Positions 11,601-21,481 of a DNA stretch of 64,000 nucleotides are shown here, piece by piece. The notes beneath the pieces are model-generated. The model made no database searches and was not told where the DNA came from. It saw only the letters and a program-made list of their open reading frames with translations. The translations under genes and the position numbers were made by a program. Every line of letters starts with the position of its first letter. Within the stretch, counting starts at the first letter, position 1. Source of the stretch: Bacteroidota bacterium (GTDB taxonomy: Bacteria > Bacteroidota > Bacteroidia > Flavobacteriales > Schleiferiaceae); contig JANSYJ010000003.1 in assembly GCA_024742495.1 (NCBI GenBank), positions 310,001 through 374,000 on the forward strand, in the 5' to 3' direction.

Positions 11601-12055
11601 AGGATACCACTTGGATCGATTATGATATTGCCGACCTAATTGAGGCGGACCCTCTAGCAGGTGATTTCTGCTACTATGTAAGAGCGGTAGAAACGGGTAA
11701 CCCACAGGGTATTATCGACAATCAAGGACAACCAATGAGCGTGCTTTCCAATCAGGCTTGTGCGCAGCAAGATGCTAAAGTCTATTTGGCAACGGCCTTC
11801 CGTCCAGGAAGTTCGGTTCCAGAGAACCAAGTCTATGGTCCATCTTTAAGATTAGTTGAATTAGAGAACTATCAATTCTACATCCTAAACCGTTGGGGTA
11901 AGAAAGTTTTTGAAACTAATAACCCTGATGAGAAATGGGATGGAACCTATGAAGGTGGTGCAGCCCCACAAGGTGTATACATCTATTATATCAAGTATCA
12001 AACGCCAGGTGGCGCAGAACAAGAGGATAGAGGGAACTTCTCTTTAGTCCGCTAA
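8651..12055 (+). CDS. Secreted protein with gliding-motility-associated (T9SS type B) C-terminal domain, copy A
   Basis: Signal peptide, SHLLGGEIYW N-terminus, fibronectin-like repeats, C-term YQFYILNRWGKKVFETNNPDEKWDGTYEGG..PQGVYIYYIKYQ. Confidence 0.88.
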   Translation: MKKFRLLIVTALIAITSFTSQASHLLGGEIYWECTPNGQYIFTLVLYRDCTGIGIPTGSQPLSGPVPVTCTYIPALSGDVSPDCPNSALDINCSTGDDGAIEKGVYRSSPVSLNGIPPAGGWEFSWSSCCRPTLENTNASGYYLRSKMYPFTPPGSTQPLNTSTCYDNSPVFAQDANAVTCPNFLFEFNHLPSDKDIDSLVFDWGNPWDNANNNIQFDAGYSAGAPFPDGTENPNNGPNTLDPFSGELTALANNPTEGWYASCVVIKEYRCGQLIGEVFRDVPIYYLSTGDCPVNASTPSAEVDTAIYKNVERTGNVYRIRTYPQDTVQFRIVARDLDQRADGSFQQICMKAGGLQLNSNNYASATGCNGAAPCATLTSFNSSGTYCSVIQNTVEFFWIPDCVHLNFGGCGTASNTYFFTVRMEDDGCAAPKVGLASIIVEVIAGDPTPPDLQCSSVNLDGTIDLSWGQPELDSVLEFNYYRIYGSSSATGPWTVVDSVPYYDTLTTQVPSQGPTSYFYMEMSTGPCDFISLPSQVISTMTMSLTALPPGSPEIAQISWTPYNGSGLDPTRGNVYEIWVEAPQGSENWQKLGETTGTSYTDTVSVCDMLVAYQVRVPDTVVGCSAGSTQDTGRFQDRTNNTNIGLGRVLVNQNNKALVDFDANPGGDIIEFYLLHNDPQNGWVIVDTVPAGATMPYEWTGSMADTRSEQFKIVSVDSCGNQSDDLAVTPYNTVYLRNYLNKCEGYSRLSWNEYREFPNGVHEYRVWTQITEDDGTVLPPTILFTASPDDTTFRQNVIKKGYSYCYVIEARDTIANLSSTSNTVCVEAAVPQQSEQLYISRVTNDFTRNSIDLEVYIDGNADVRSFQIQRAPEYYGPYRTIATLGKPTQAPYIIDFQDFGVDANRFQYFYRVTATDSCGGYDTISNISGNLRLRVRSAEDVTNRLNWNRYLGWGGVVERYEIYRRPADGISWKKVGENISTNGREDTTWIDYDIADLIEADPLAGDFCYYVRAVETGNPQGIIDNQGQPMSVLSNQACAQQDAKVYLATAFRPGSSVPENQVYGPSLRLVELENYQFYILNRWGKKVFETNNPDEKWDGTYEGGAAPQGVYIYYIKYQTPGGAEQEDRGNFSLVR

Positions 12056-12078
12056 TCGATAAATCATTCAAACCTAAT

Positions 12079-12112
12079 AAAGGCTCTCTTAAACGAGAGC
12101 CTTTATTTTTTT
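12079..12112 (+). terminator. Rho-independent terminator
   Basis: AAAGGCTCTC-ttaaac-GAGAGCCTTT followed by an A/T-rich run (ATTTTTTT), just after the 12055 stop. Confidence 0.85.
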
Positions 12113-12213
12113 AGATACCTGTAAAGCCCTTTACAATCTTTCAAAAGCCCTTTTAGCTAAACCACTATTCCTTCGCCTAAGGGCATCCGCTACTTTAGTC
12201 AAAACTTTATTAA

Positions 12214-15200
12214 ATGAAGAGCTACAAAAGATTATTAGTCCTACTTATCCTTTTCATTAGTCCCGCTTTAGATGCCTCCCATTATTTAGGTGGTGAGATT
12301 TACTGGCGTTGCGCAGGAAATGGAAATTACATCTTTACCCTAACGCTCTACCGCGATTGTACGGGTGCCAATATTACTACCACCCCCAAAACAATATCCG
12401 GACCAGTTCCCATTACCTGTAATTTTGTTTCACAAACGGATGTTTCACCCGATTGTCCGAATAGTGCCTTGAATTTAACTTGTGCAGGTGGAGATGACGG
12501 AGCGATTGAGAAATTTGTGTTTGTAAGTGCACCTGTAGCTCTAAATGGAATTCCTCCCGCCAATGGTTGGGAATTTAGCTGGACCGGTTTTGCCCGACCG
12601 ACCTTGGAAAATGCAGGCGGAAATACCGGCTATTATCTCCGCTCAGTGATGTATCCTTATACCGATCCCAACGGGGTTACTTTAAATGCTTCAACTTGCT
12701 ACGACAATAGCCCAACCTTCGATCAGGATGCCAATGCCGTAACCTGCCCTAACTTCTTATTTGAGTTTAATCACCTTCCGGCAGATAAGGATATCGATAG
12801 TCTTGTTTTTGATTGGGCCATGCCTAAATTAGGTGCAAATCAAAATATTTCATGGAATAGCGGTTACAGCTTAGGTGCGCCCTTTCCTGATGGATCAGAG
12901 AATCCGAATAATGGTCCAAATACCTTAGATCGCTTTTCAGGAGAAATAACAACTTTAGCTAATAACCCCACTGAAGGCTGGTATGCCTCCTGTGTGGTAA
13001 TTAAAGAATACCGCTGTGGACAGCTCATTGGCGAGGTATATCGGGATGTACCAGTATATTATTTAAGTACGGGCGATTGCCCCGTCAACCCTAGCACCCC
13101 TTCCGCAGAAGTAGATACCGCCATTTATCAAAATGTAGAGCGCACTGGAAATGTTTACCGCATCCGCACCTATCCTCAAGATACGGTCCAGTTTAGGGTA
13201 GTTGCCCGAGATTTAGATCAGCGGGCAGATGGATCTTTCCAACAAATTTGTATGAAAGCCGGTGGTCTACAATTAAATAGCAATAACTATGCTTCAAACA
13301 CGGGTTGTAATGGTGCCGCTCCTTGTGCGACCTTAACTTCTTTTAATTCTTCAGGTACCTATTGTAGTGTGATTCAAAATACGGTGGAGTTCTTTTGGAT
13401 TCCCGATTGTGTTCACCTCAATTTTGGTGGTTGTGGTACCGCCTCTAATACCTATTATTTTACGGTTCGAATGGAGGATGATGGTTGTGCCGCGCCTAAA
13501 GTGGGTTTAGCAACCATTATCGTTGAAGTAATTGCGGGTGATCCTACACCGCCGGATTTACAATGTTCGAGTGTAAACCTTGATGGCTCTATTGATTTAA
13601 GTTGGGGACAACCTGAACTCGATAGTATCTTGGAGTTTAATTACTACCGCATTTATGGTTCGAGTTCGCCCACTGGCCCTTGGACTGTCGTAGATAGTGT
13701 ACCGCATTATGACACCCTAACGACTCAAGTTGCTTCTCAAGGTCCAACGAGTTACTTCTACATGGAAATGAGTACTGGTCCTTGTGACTTTATCTCTTTA
13801 CCTAGCCCGGTGATATCAACCATGACCATGTCGCTAACTGCCTTGCCTCCTGGTAGTCCAGAAATAGCCCAGTTGACATGGACCGATCATAATGGTGTTG
13901 GTTTAGACCCCAGTCGAGGAAATATTTATGAAGTCTGGGTGGAAGCACCTCAAGGAAGTCAGAATTGGCAGAAACTAGGTGAAACCACAAGTAATACCTA
14001 TACCGATACGGTCAGTGTATGCGATATGCTGGTGGCTTATCAAATCCGAGTACCGGATACAATCGTAGGCTGTTCGGCAGGATCTACACAGGATACCGGT
14101 CGTTTCCAAGATCGCACTAATACTACCAATATTGGACTCGGTAGAGTCCTAGTAAATCAGAACAATAAGGCCTTAGTCGATTTTGACGCCAATCCTGGCG
14201 GCGATATTATTGAGTTCTATTTATTGCATAATGATCCTCAAAATGGATGGGTGATTGTTGATACGGTTCCAGCCGGAGCCACCATGCCTTATGAATGGAC
14301 GGGCTCAATGGCCGATACGCGTTCGGAGCAATTTAAAATTGTATCGGTAGATAGCTGCGGGAATCAGAGTGATGATTTAGCGGTTACGCCATATAACACT
14401 GTTTATCTAAGGAATTACCTTAATAAATGTGAAGGCTATTCGAGATTAAGCTGGAATGAATACCGCGAGTTCCCGAATGGGGTGCATGAGTACCGCGTTT
14501 GGACGCAAATTACCGAAGATGATGGAACGGTATTACCACCAACTATTCTTTTTACTGCTTCGCCAGATGATACCACTTTCCGTCAGAATGTGATTAAGAA
14601 GGGCTACAGTTACTGCTACGTAATTGAAGCTCGCGATACCATTGCCAACCTTAGTTCTACCTCCAACACCGTGTGTGTTGAGGCTGCGGTACCACAACAA
14701 TCGGAGCAATTGTATATCTCTAGGGTTACCAATGACTTTACTCGTAACTCTATTGATCTTGAAGTATATATCGATGGCAATGCCGATGTTAGAAGCTTCC
14801 AAATCCAGAGAGCACCGGAGTATTATGGCCCTTATCGCACTATAGCCACTTTAGGTAAACCTACCCAGGCACCTTATATCATCGACTTCCAAGATTTTGG
14901 TGTAGATGCCAATCGCTTCCAGTATTTCTACCGCGTAACGGCAACGGATAGCTGCGGTGGTTACGATACCATTAGTAATATCTCTGGAAATTTAAGATTA
15001 AGAGTTCGCTCGGCTGAAGATGTAACCAATCGCTTAAACTGGAATCGCTACCTCGGTTGGGGTGGAGTAGTAGAGCGTTATGAGATTTACCGTCGCCCTG
15101 CCGATGGCATTAGCTGGAAGAAGGTTGGTGAGAATATTTCCACCAATGGAAGAGAGGATACCACTTGGATCGATTATGATATTGCCGACTTAATTGAGGC

Positions 15201-15609
15201 TAATCCCTTAGCTGGTGATTTCTGCTACTATGTAAGAGCGGTAGAAGCGGGCAACCCACAAGGTATAATCGACAATCAAGGACGACCAATGAGTGTACTT
15301 TCCAATCAGGCTTGTGCGCAGCAAGATGCTAAGGTTTATTTGGCAACGGCCTTCCGTCCAGGAAGTTCGGTTCCAGAGAACCAGGTATATGGACCTTCTT
15401 TAAGACAAGTAGAAGTTGAGAACTATCAATTCTACATCCTAAACCGTTGGGGTAAGAAAGTATTTGAAACCAGTGATCCTGATGAGAAATGGAATGGTAA
15501 CTACGAAGGAGGCGATGCTCCACAAGGTGTTTACATCTATTATATCAAGTATCAAACACCGGGAGGCGCAGAGCAAGAAGACAGAGGAAACTTCTCCTTG
15601 ATAAGATAA
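12214..15609 (+). CDS. Secreted protein with gliding-motility-associated (T9SS type B) C-terminal domain, copy B (paralogue of 8651..12055)
   Basis: Collinear with the upstream protein over its full length; the C-terminal half is nearly identical at the protein level. Confidence 0.88.
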   Translation: MKSYKRLLVLLILFISPALDASHYLGGEIYWRCAGNGNYIFTLTLYRDCTGANITTTPKTISGPVPITCNFVSQTDVSPDCPNSALNLTCAGGDDGAIEKFVFVSAPVALNGIPPANGWEFSWTGFARPTLENAGGNTGYYLRSVMYPYTDPNGVTLNASTCYDNSPTFDQDANAVTCPNFLFEFNHLPADKDIDSLVFDWAMPKLGANQNISWNSGYSLGAPFPDGSENPNNGPNTLDRFSGEITTLANNPTEGWYASCVVIKEYRCGQLIGEVYRDVPVYYLSTGDCPVNPSTPSAEVDTAIYQNVERTGNVYRIRTYPQDTVQFRVVARDLDQRADGSFQQICMKAGGLQLNSNNYASNTGCNGAAPCATLTSFNSSGTYCSVIQNTVEFFWIPDCVHLNFGGCGTASNTYYFTVRMEDDGCAAPKVGLATIIVEVIAGDPTPPDLQCSSVNLDGSIDLSWGQPELDSILEFNYYRIYGSSSPTGPWTVVDSVPHYDTLTTQVASQGPTSYFYMEMSTGPCDFISLPSPVISTMTMSLTALPPGSPEIAQLTWTDHNGVGLDPSRGNIYEVWVEAPQGSQNWQKLGETTSNTYTDTVSVCDMLVAYQIRVPDTIVGCSAGSTQDTGRFQDRTNTTNIGLGRVLVNQNNKALVDFDANPGGDIIEFYLLHNDPQNGWVIVDTVPAGATMPYEWTGSMADTRSEQFKIVSVDSCGNQSDDLAVTPYNTVYLRNYLNKCEGYSRLSWNEYREFPNGVHEYRVWTQITEDDGTVLPPTILFTASPDDTTFRQNVIKKGYSYCYVIEARDTIANLSSTSNTVCVEAAVPQQSEQLYISRVTNDFTRNSIDLEVYIDGNADVRSFQIQRAPEYYGPYRTIATLGKPTQAPYIIDFQDFGVDANRFQYFYRVTATDSCGGYDTISNISGNLRLRVRSAEDVTNRLNWNRYLGWGGVVERYEIYRRPADGISWKKVGENISTNGREDTTWIDYDIADLIEANPLAGDFCYYVRAVEAGNPQGIIDNQGRPMSVLSNQACAQQDAKVYLATAFRPGSSVPENQVYGPSLRQVEVENYQFYILNRWGKKVFETSDPDEKWNGNYEGGDAPQGVYIYYIKYQTPGGAEQEDRGNFSLIR

Positions 15610-15684
15610 TAGACATCAGAGCTTTAAGGTTTTATACAAGCTTTGCACTAAAGATTTTTCGCTAAATTGGTTAAGGCGATTTTT

Positions 15685-15717
15685 AAAAGCCTCTCTATTT
15701 TTTAGAGGGGCTTTTTC
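15685..15717 (+). terminator. Putative rho-independent terminator
   Basis: AAAAGCCTCTCt..attttt..AGAGGGGCTTTTT hairpin with T run. Confidence 0.7.
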
Positions 15718-15818
15718 TATTTTAAGATAAGCTTAGCTAATATGCCAAGCACAATGGTTATTGGTCTCTATTTAATTGCTAATTTTGCGTGCAATTTAAT
15801 TCTAATTGCAAGCGCTCT

Positions 15819-17294
15819 ATGTCAACTTTCAGTGATAAAATCATGGGTGAAGGTCTTACCTATGATGATGTACTTCTCGTACCAGCCTATTCGCAAGTCT
15901 TACCGCGCGAAGTTGATCTATCCAGTCGTTTTACCCGTAATATAAAATTGAAGGCACCGATTATCTCGGCAGCCATGGATACGGTTACAGAAGCAACCAT
16001 GGCCATTGCCATTGCTCAGGATGGAGGTATTGGGGTTTTGCATAAAAACATGACCATTGAGCAGCAAGCTGTTGAAGTGCGTAATGTAAAGCGTGCGGAA
16101 AGCGGAATGATTCTCGACCCCGTTACCCTTAACGAAACAGCTTTGGTAAGCGATGCCAAGAAAATGATGAGAGATTATCGCATTGGCGGAATCCCCATTG
16201 TTGATGAAGGTAAAAAGCTCCTAGGTATAATTACCAATCGCGATTTGCGCTTTGAAAAGGATGATGATCGACCACTTTCTGAGATAATGACGCGTGAAGG
16301 CTTGGTTACCACCTTTGAAAATACCAGTTTATCGGAAGCAGAAGTTATTCTGCAAAAGCATAAAATTGAAAAACTACCCGTAGTCGATAAGGATAATCAC
16401 CTCATTGGACTAATCACTTACCGCGATATTACAAAGTCGAATATAAAGCCTAATGCGAATAAAGATGATTACGGTCGTTTAAGAGTAGCCGCTGCCGTTG
16501 GTGTTACTGGCGATATTCTCGAGAGAGTAAGCGCCCTTGTAGGCTCTAATGTTGACGCAATTATTATCGATACCGCCCATGGTCATACCGCAGGAGTCGT
16601 AAAGGCTTTGCAGGCTGTGAAGGCTAAATTTCCAAGTTTAGATGTGGTAGTGGGTAATGTAGCAACCGCTGAAGCAGCTCGTTATTTAGCCGACGCTGGA
16701 GCGGATGCAATCAAAGTAGGTATTGGCCCAGGATCTATCTGCACTACGCGAGTGGTAGCAGGAGTAGGAGTACCTCAATTAACAGCGGTAATGGAAGCCC
16801 GTAAGGGATTGGAAGGAACCGATGTTCCTATTATTGCCGATGGAGGAGTGCGCTTTACTGGTGATATCGTTAAGGCTATTGCCGCTGGAGCCGACACCGT
16901 AATGCTTGGATCATTATTAGCAGGCACCCACGAGGCGCCAGGAGAAACGATCATCTATGAAGGTCGTCGCTATAAAACCTATCGCGGAATGGGCTCCATT
17001 GAAGCCATGCAGCAAGGTTCAAAAGATCGATACTTCCAGGATGTGGAAGATGATATAAAAAAGTTAGTGCCAGAAGGTATCGTAGGTAGAGTAGCCTATA
17101 AAGGTGAGGTGGGCGAAGTTATGTATCAATTTATCGGTGGTTTACGTGCCGGTATGGGATATTGTGGCGCTGCAGATATTGCCACCTTGCAAAAAAATGG
17201 CACTTTCGTGCGAATTACATCGGCAGGGGTTAACGAAAGTCATCCTCACGATGTGCATATTACCCGTGAATCACCAAATTATAGCCGAAAATAA
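15819..17294 (+). CDS. guaB: Inosine-5'-monophosphate dehydrogenase
   Basis: CBS pair, [20 protein letters not shown] active-site loop, [34 protein letters not shown] at 15819 preferred over the ORF start at 15789. Confidence 0.97.
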   Translation: MSTFSDKIMGEGLTYDDVLLVPAYSQVLPREVDLSSRFTRNIKLKAPIISAAMDTVTEATMAIAIAQDGGIGVLHKNMTIEQQAVEVRNVKRAESGMILDPVTLNETALVSDAKKMMRDYRIGGIPIVDEGKKLLGIITNRDLRFEKDDDRPLSEIMTREGLVTTFENTSLSEAEVILQKHKIEKLPVVDKDNHLIGLITYRDITKSNIKPNANKDDYGRLRVAAAVGVTGDILERVSALVGSNVDAIIIDTAHGHTAGVVKALQAVKAKFPSLDVVVGNVATAEAARYLADAGADAIKVGIGPGSICTTRVVAGVGVPQLTAVMEARKGLEGTDVPIIADGGVRFTGDIVKAIAAGADTVMLGSLLAGTHEAPGETIIYEGRRYKTYRGMGSIEAMQQGSKDRYFQDVEDDIKKLVPEGIVGRVAYKGEVGEVMYQFIGGLRAGMGYCGAADIATLQKNGTFVRITSAGVNESHPHDVHITRESPNYSRK

Positions 17295-17306
17295 ACTCTG
17301 TTAAAC

Positions 17307-19280
17307 ATGATGAAGAAGTACACACTTTTTCTGAGCCTTTGCCTTTTGGCAGGAGGACTCAATGCCCAAAAGCTGAATAAGAAAGTTTTGTTTACGGTAG
17401 AAAATGATACCGTAACTGCCGAAGAGTATATGGCAGTTTACAACAAGAATCGTGATATTGGGGAAGAGATCGACCCTAAAACACCCGAGGAGTATTTAGA
17501 CCTATACATCAACTTTAAGTTGAAAGTACATGAGGCTAAAGAATTAGGGAAGGATACGATGCCAGCCTTTAAACGCGAGTTTAAGAATTACCGTGAGCAG
17601 CTTACAAAGCCCTATCTCTCTGATAAGGATGTAACAAAGGAATTAATTAGAGAGGCTTATAGCCGCATGAAATGGGATATTAGAGCTTCTCATATTATGG
17701 TTTCTTTACCGCAAAACCCTACACCAGAAGATACCTTGGCGGCTTACAATAAGATTATTGCTCTGAAAGAAAAGATTGAGAAGGGCGAAAAATTTGAAGA
17801 TGTAGCAAAGAACGCTTCCGACGATACCTATAGCGCCAAGAAATGGGGCGACCTTGGATATTTTACCGTATTTGATATGGTTTATCCTTTCGAAACAGCC
17901 GCTTATGAAACTCGTGTGGGTAAAATCTCGAAGCCAATACGCAGTAAATTCGGTTATCATATTGTAAAACCAATGGATAAGCGCGAAGCTCGCGGTAAAG
18001 TAAAAGTTGCGCATTTAATGTTAGTTGATAATGATAAAACTAGCAATCAACAGCGTGAGGATGTTAAGAAAAAGATCGAGGAGATTTATCAAAAACTAGA
18101 GGAAGGTGCCGACTTCCGCACCTTGGTGAAACAGTATTCTGAGGATAAAAGCTCCATTCCACTTGGTGGGGTTTTAGATGAATTTGGAATCAATAAAATG
18201 TATCCAGAATTTGAATCTGCCGCCTTTGCATTGCAAGATAGTGGTCAGTATTCGGAGCCGGTAAAAACTCCGGTGGGTTGGCATATTATTATGCTTATTG
18301 ACAAAATTGGAATTGATGACTTCGAATCGGTTGAAGGTCAAATTCGCAATAAGGTTGAACGAGATGATCGTGCTCGTCAAAGCCAGGTGTCGGTGATGCG
18401 CAGAATTAAGAAGGATTATAAGTTTAAGGAGTATCCTAAGAATTTCGAGAAGCTATTTGGTCAAGTTGACGAGGGTTTCCTAACCAGATCTTATAAACTG
18501 CCGGCTAAAATTCGCAATCAGGAAGCCATCATTTTTGAGTTCGAAAAGCATCAGTATAAGGTAAAAGACCTTTTGGGTATTATCGCTAACCGTCAGGCTC
18601 GATATGGACGGGGAGGCAATATGGCCAATCAGCTTTATCGCTTGTTAAAAGATTATCAGGAAGAAGAGTTATTGGCTTATGAGAAAAGCAAATTATCCGA
18701 GAAGTACCCAGATTTTAGAAACTTGGAACGCGAGTACTATGAAGGAATACTGCTATTCGATTTAACCGAAGAAAAGGTTTGGCGTAAAGCAATGGCGGAT
18801 ACATTAGGACTGGAAGAGTTTTTTGAAGCAAACCGATCTTCCTATCAATGGGACAATCGATACCAAGTGTATTTGGTGGATGCCGCTAGTAAGAAAATTG
18901 CAAAGAAGGCTTCTAAAAAATTAGCCAAAGGCAATAGTCGCGAAAGCGTTATGACCGATTTAAATATCGAATCAAAGCTCAATCTAAATATTGATAGCGC
19001 TCTAGCGGAAGCAAATCAACTAGCTGATTGGAAGGAACTTGTACTAAGCGAGGAAGAGCCGGGAAAAACGGCGGTAAAGGAGTTTAATGGTCGCTTTAAG
19101 CAAGCGGTTATCCTCGATATTCAGAGTGCTCGACAAAAGGAACTTAGCGAAGCGAAAGGCCGAGTTGTAAGCGATTACCAAAACTACTTGGAAGAAGAGT
19201 GGATTAAAAGTCTGAAAGCTCGCTATACGGTTAAGATCAACCAGGACGTTCTTAGTGAAGTTGTAAAAGAACTTGAGTAA
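17307..19280 (+). CDS. Peptidylprolyl isomerase, PpiC/parvulin type (two parvulin domains)
   Basis: RASHIMVSLPQNPTPEDTLAAYNKI...GDLGYFTVFDMVYPFETAAY..G..SKPIRSKFGYHIVK and a second copy (VAHLMLVDN...GGVLDEFGINKMYPEFESAAFAL). Confidence 0.9.
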   Translation: MMKKYTLFLSLCLLAGGLNAQKLNKKVLFTVENDTVTAEEYMAVYNKNRDIGEEIDPKTPEEYLDLYINFKLKVHEAKELGKDTMPAFKREFKNYREQLTKPYLSDKDVTKELIREAYSRMKWDIRASHIMVSLPQNPTPEDTLAAYNKIIALKEKIEKGEKFEDVAKNASDDTYSAKKWGDLGYFTVFDMVYPFETAAYETRVGKISKPIRSKFGYHIVKPMDKREARGKVKVAHLMLVDNDKTSNQQREDVKKKIEEIYQKLEEGADFRTLVKQYSEDKSSIPLGGVLDEFGINKMYPEFESAAFALQDSGQYSEPVKTPVGWHIIMLIDKIGIDDFESVEGQIRNKVERDDRARQSQVSVMRRIKKDYKFKEYPKNFEKLFGQVDEGFLTRSYKLPAKIRNQEAIIFEFEKHQYKVKDLLGIIANRQARYGRGGNMANQLYRLLKDYQEEELLAYEKSKLSEKYPDFRNLEREYYEGILLFDLTEEKVWRKAMADTLGLEEFFEANRSSYQWDNRYQVYLVDAASKKIAKKASKKLAKGNSRESVMTDLNIESKLNLNIDSALAEANQLADWKELVLSEEEPGKTAVKEFNGRFKQAVILDIQSARQKELSEAKGRVVSDYQNYLEEEWIKSLKARYTVKINQDVLSEVVKELE

Positions 19281-20145
19281 AAAATTTAGCATATTAATCA
19301 TTTATACAGGCCTCCTGCTAACGACTGGGGCCTGTACTTTTTTTCTAAATCAGGAGGAAGAGGAAGATAAAGGCCCTGCGGTTGCCAGGGTTTATGATTC
19401 CTATTTGTATAGTACCGAATTAGCCGATATTACCCCGAGTAATCTGAGTTCGGAGGATAGTGTCAACTTTGTTCAGAACTACATTAATGTTTGGGCAAAA
19501 AATGAGTTGATGATCTATAAAGCGGAATTCAATCTCACTGAGGAGCAAAAGCAATTTGAAGAACAGATTGAGAAATACCGCAATGACCTGCTAAAATTCG
19601 CTTATCTACAAAAGTATGTAGATGACCGTTTAGACACGACCATCACCGATCCACAAATTAAGGACTACTACGATAATCATTTAGAGAACTTTCAGTTGAA
19701 GGAAAATATCTTAAGGTTAAGGTATTTAGCCGTGCCCTTAGATGCTCCCGATATTGATGATTTAGCCCAACTCTTTAAATCTTCTAAGCCAGAGGATAGA
19801 GCGGAATTAATGGATTATGCCTTAAGTTATGCTCGCGTATTTTCACTAGAAGATACGGCGTGGATGAGCTTCACTGATTTTCAACGTTTGATTCCCATTC
19901 GTAGTTATAATCAACAAGACTTTTTAACCAAGAATAAATTTGTTGAAATAGAAGAAGAAGGATTATTGTACTTAGCGGAAATCCGATCTTACAAAATTAA
20001 AAATGGCGTTTCCCCATTAATTTACGTTAAAGGAGTGATTCGTAGTACCTTATTGAATAAAAGACGTTTGGCTCTTATTGCAGAATTAGAGAAAAACCTT
20101 CTTAATGACGCCTTAAAAAAGAAAGAATTTGAAACCTATCCTTAA
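19273..20145 (+). CDS. Lipoprotein, SurA/PPIase-like helical protein without a clear parvulin domain
   Basis: TTG start; lipobox-like LLTTGAC; SurA-like N-terminal helical pattern, located between two PPIase genes with start/stop overlaps on both sides. Confidence 0.6.
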   Translation: MSKKFSILIIYTGLLLTTGACTFFLNQEEEEDKGPAVARVYDSYLYSTELADITPSNLSSEDSVNFVQNYINVWAKNELMIYKAEFNLTEEQKQFEEQIEKYRNDLLKFAYLQKYVDDRLDTTITDPQIKDYYDNHLENFQLKENILRLRYLAVPLDAPDIDDLAQLFKSSKPEDRAELMDYALSYARVFSLEDTAWMSFTDFQRLIPIRSYNQQDFLTKNKFVEIEEEGLLYLAEIRSYKIKNGVSPLIYVKGVIRSTLLNKRRLALIAELEKNLLNDALKKKEFETYP

Positions 20146-21481
20146 ACTATTAAGCCTCTTACTTTTCTTGGGATTTTCAGCCCAGGCTCAACCCAAATTG
20201 ATAGATGGCGTAATTGCCCAAGTGGGTAAAGAGATCATCCTGAAAAGCGATTTAGATCAAAGCGCAGAAGCTCAAAAAAGACAGAATCCTGCCTTGGAGA
20301 TTAATCAGTGTTTGGTTTTTGAAGACCTTTTGATGGAAAAGCTTTTACTGCATCAGGCGGCCTTGGATTCTGTAGAGGTAAGTGAAGAAGAAGTACAAGC
20401 TAATATCGAACGCCGGATACAAGTGTTTATTCAACAAATTGGTTCTCAGGCTAAATTGGAGCAGTATTATGGTAAATCCGTTTTGGAGATTAAAGAGGAA
20501 ATGACACCTTTAATCCGCAACCAACTTACCGCCCAAAGAATGCTTCAAGAAATTAATGGGCAAGTGGAAATAACCCCCTCGGAAGTAAGGGAGTTTTATG
20601 AAAGTATTCCCAAGGATAGTCTTCCCTTGATTAATGCGGAGGTGGAATATGCAGAGATTGTGGTTTATCCAGAGGTTAGTGCAGAAGCCAAGCAAGCTGC
20701 AATCGATAAGCTTAAGGAAATAAAGGGTCGCATAGAAAATGGATCTTCCTTTAGCACTATGGCGGTGCTTTATTCAGAGGATCCGGGAAGCTCTAGAAAT
20801 GGCGGGGAATACAAAGGGATAAAAAGAGGACAATTTGTAAAGGAGTTTGAAGCAGTGGCTTTTAACCTTGCACTCAATGAAATTTCTGATCCATTTAAAT
20901 CGGAGTATGGCTATCACATTGTGCAAGTCCAAAGGAAGATAGGGCAGGAGCTCGATTTAAGACATATCCTCATTAAACCAAAAATATCGGCGGAGAACTT
21001 AGAGGCCTCTAAAGTAGCTCTAGACAGCGTTCGGGCCCTGATTTTAGCCGATAGTTTAAACTTTGCAGAGGCAGCTGAAGAGTATTCGGATAGTGAAGAT
21101 TCAAAACTAAACGGCGGCAGGGTGATGAATCCCCAAACAGGCGATAGTAAATGGGAAACCGGTCAATTGGAGAAAAGCATTTTTTATGCCTTAGAAAGTA
21201 TTGAAGAAGGAACTATTTCGGAGCCCGTATTCTTTAGAACTCCCGATGAGAAGGAAGGCTATAAACTCATTAAGTTAATTGATCGCTCAGAAGCGCATGT
21301 TGCGGAAATGGCAACTGACTACCAACGAATAAAGCAGATTGCTTTGGCGATGAAAAAGCAGGAAGTGCTTGAAGACTGGACCAGAGATAAAATTAAGGAC
21401 ACTTTTGTGCGTGTAAATAACGATTATTTGCAATGCACTTTTCAACGACAATGGATCAACAATTCTTCCTATGCAGAATAA
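20129..21481 (+). CDS. SurA-like peptidylprolyl isomerase
   Basis: Signal peptide, LIDGVIAQVGKEIILKSDLD, two parvulin-type segments (GGEYKGIKRGQFVKEFEAVAFNL, LRHILIKPKIS...GGRVMNPQTGDSKWE). Confidence 0.88.
   Translation: MKPILKLLSLLLFLGFSAQAQPKLIDGVIAQVGKEIILKSDLDQSAEAQKRQNPALEINQCLVFEDLLMEKLLLHQAALDSVEVSEEEVQANIERRIQVFIQQIGSQAKLEQYYGKSVLEIKEEMTPLIRNQLTAQRMLQEINGQVEITPSEVREFYESIPKDSLPLINAEVEYAEIVVYPEVSAEAKQAAIDKLKEIKGRIENGSSFSTMAVLYSEDPGSSRNGGEYKGIKRGQFVKEFEAVAFNLALNEISDPFKSEYGYHIVQVQRKIGQELDLRHILIKPKISAENLEASKVALDSVRALILADSLNFAEAAEEYSDSEDSKLNGGRVMNPQTGDSKWETGQLEKSIFYALESIEEGTISEPVFFRTPDEKEGYKLIKLIDRSEAHVAEMATDYQRIKQIALAMKKQEVLEDWTRDKIKDTFVRVNNDYLQCTFQRQWINNSSYAE

Noticed and set aside
8651-15609. 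Assembly duplication artefact for the tandem 1.13-kaa genes
   Set aside because: The copies differ throughout (different N-termini, many synonymous changes, different intergenic sequence), so they are true paralogues.
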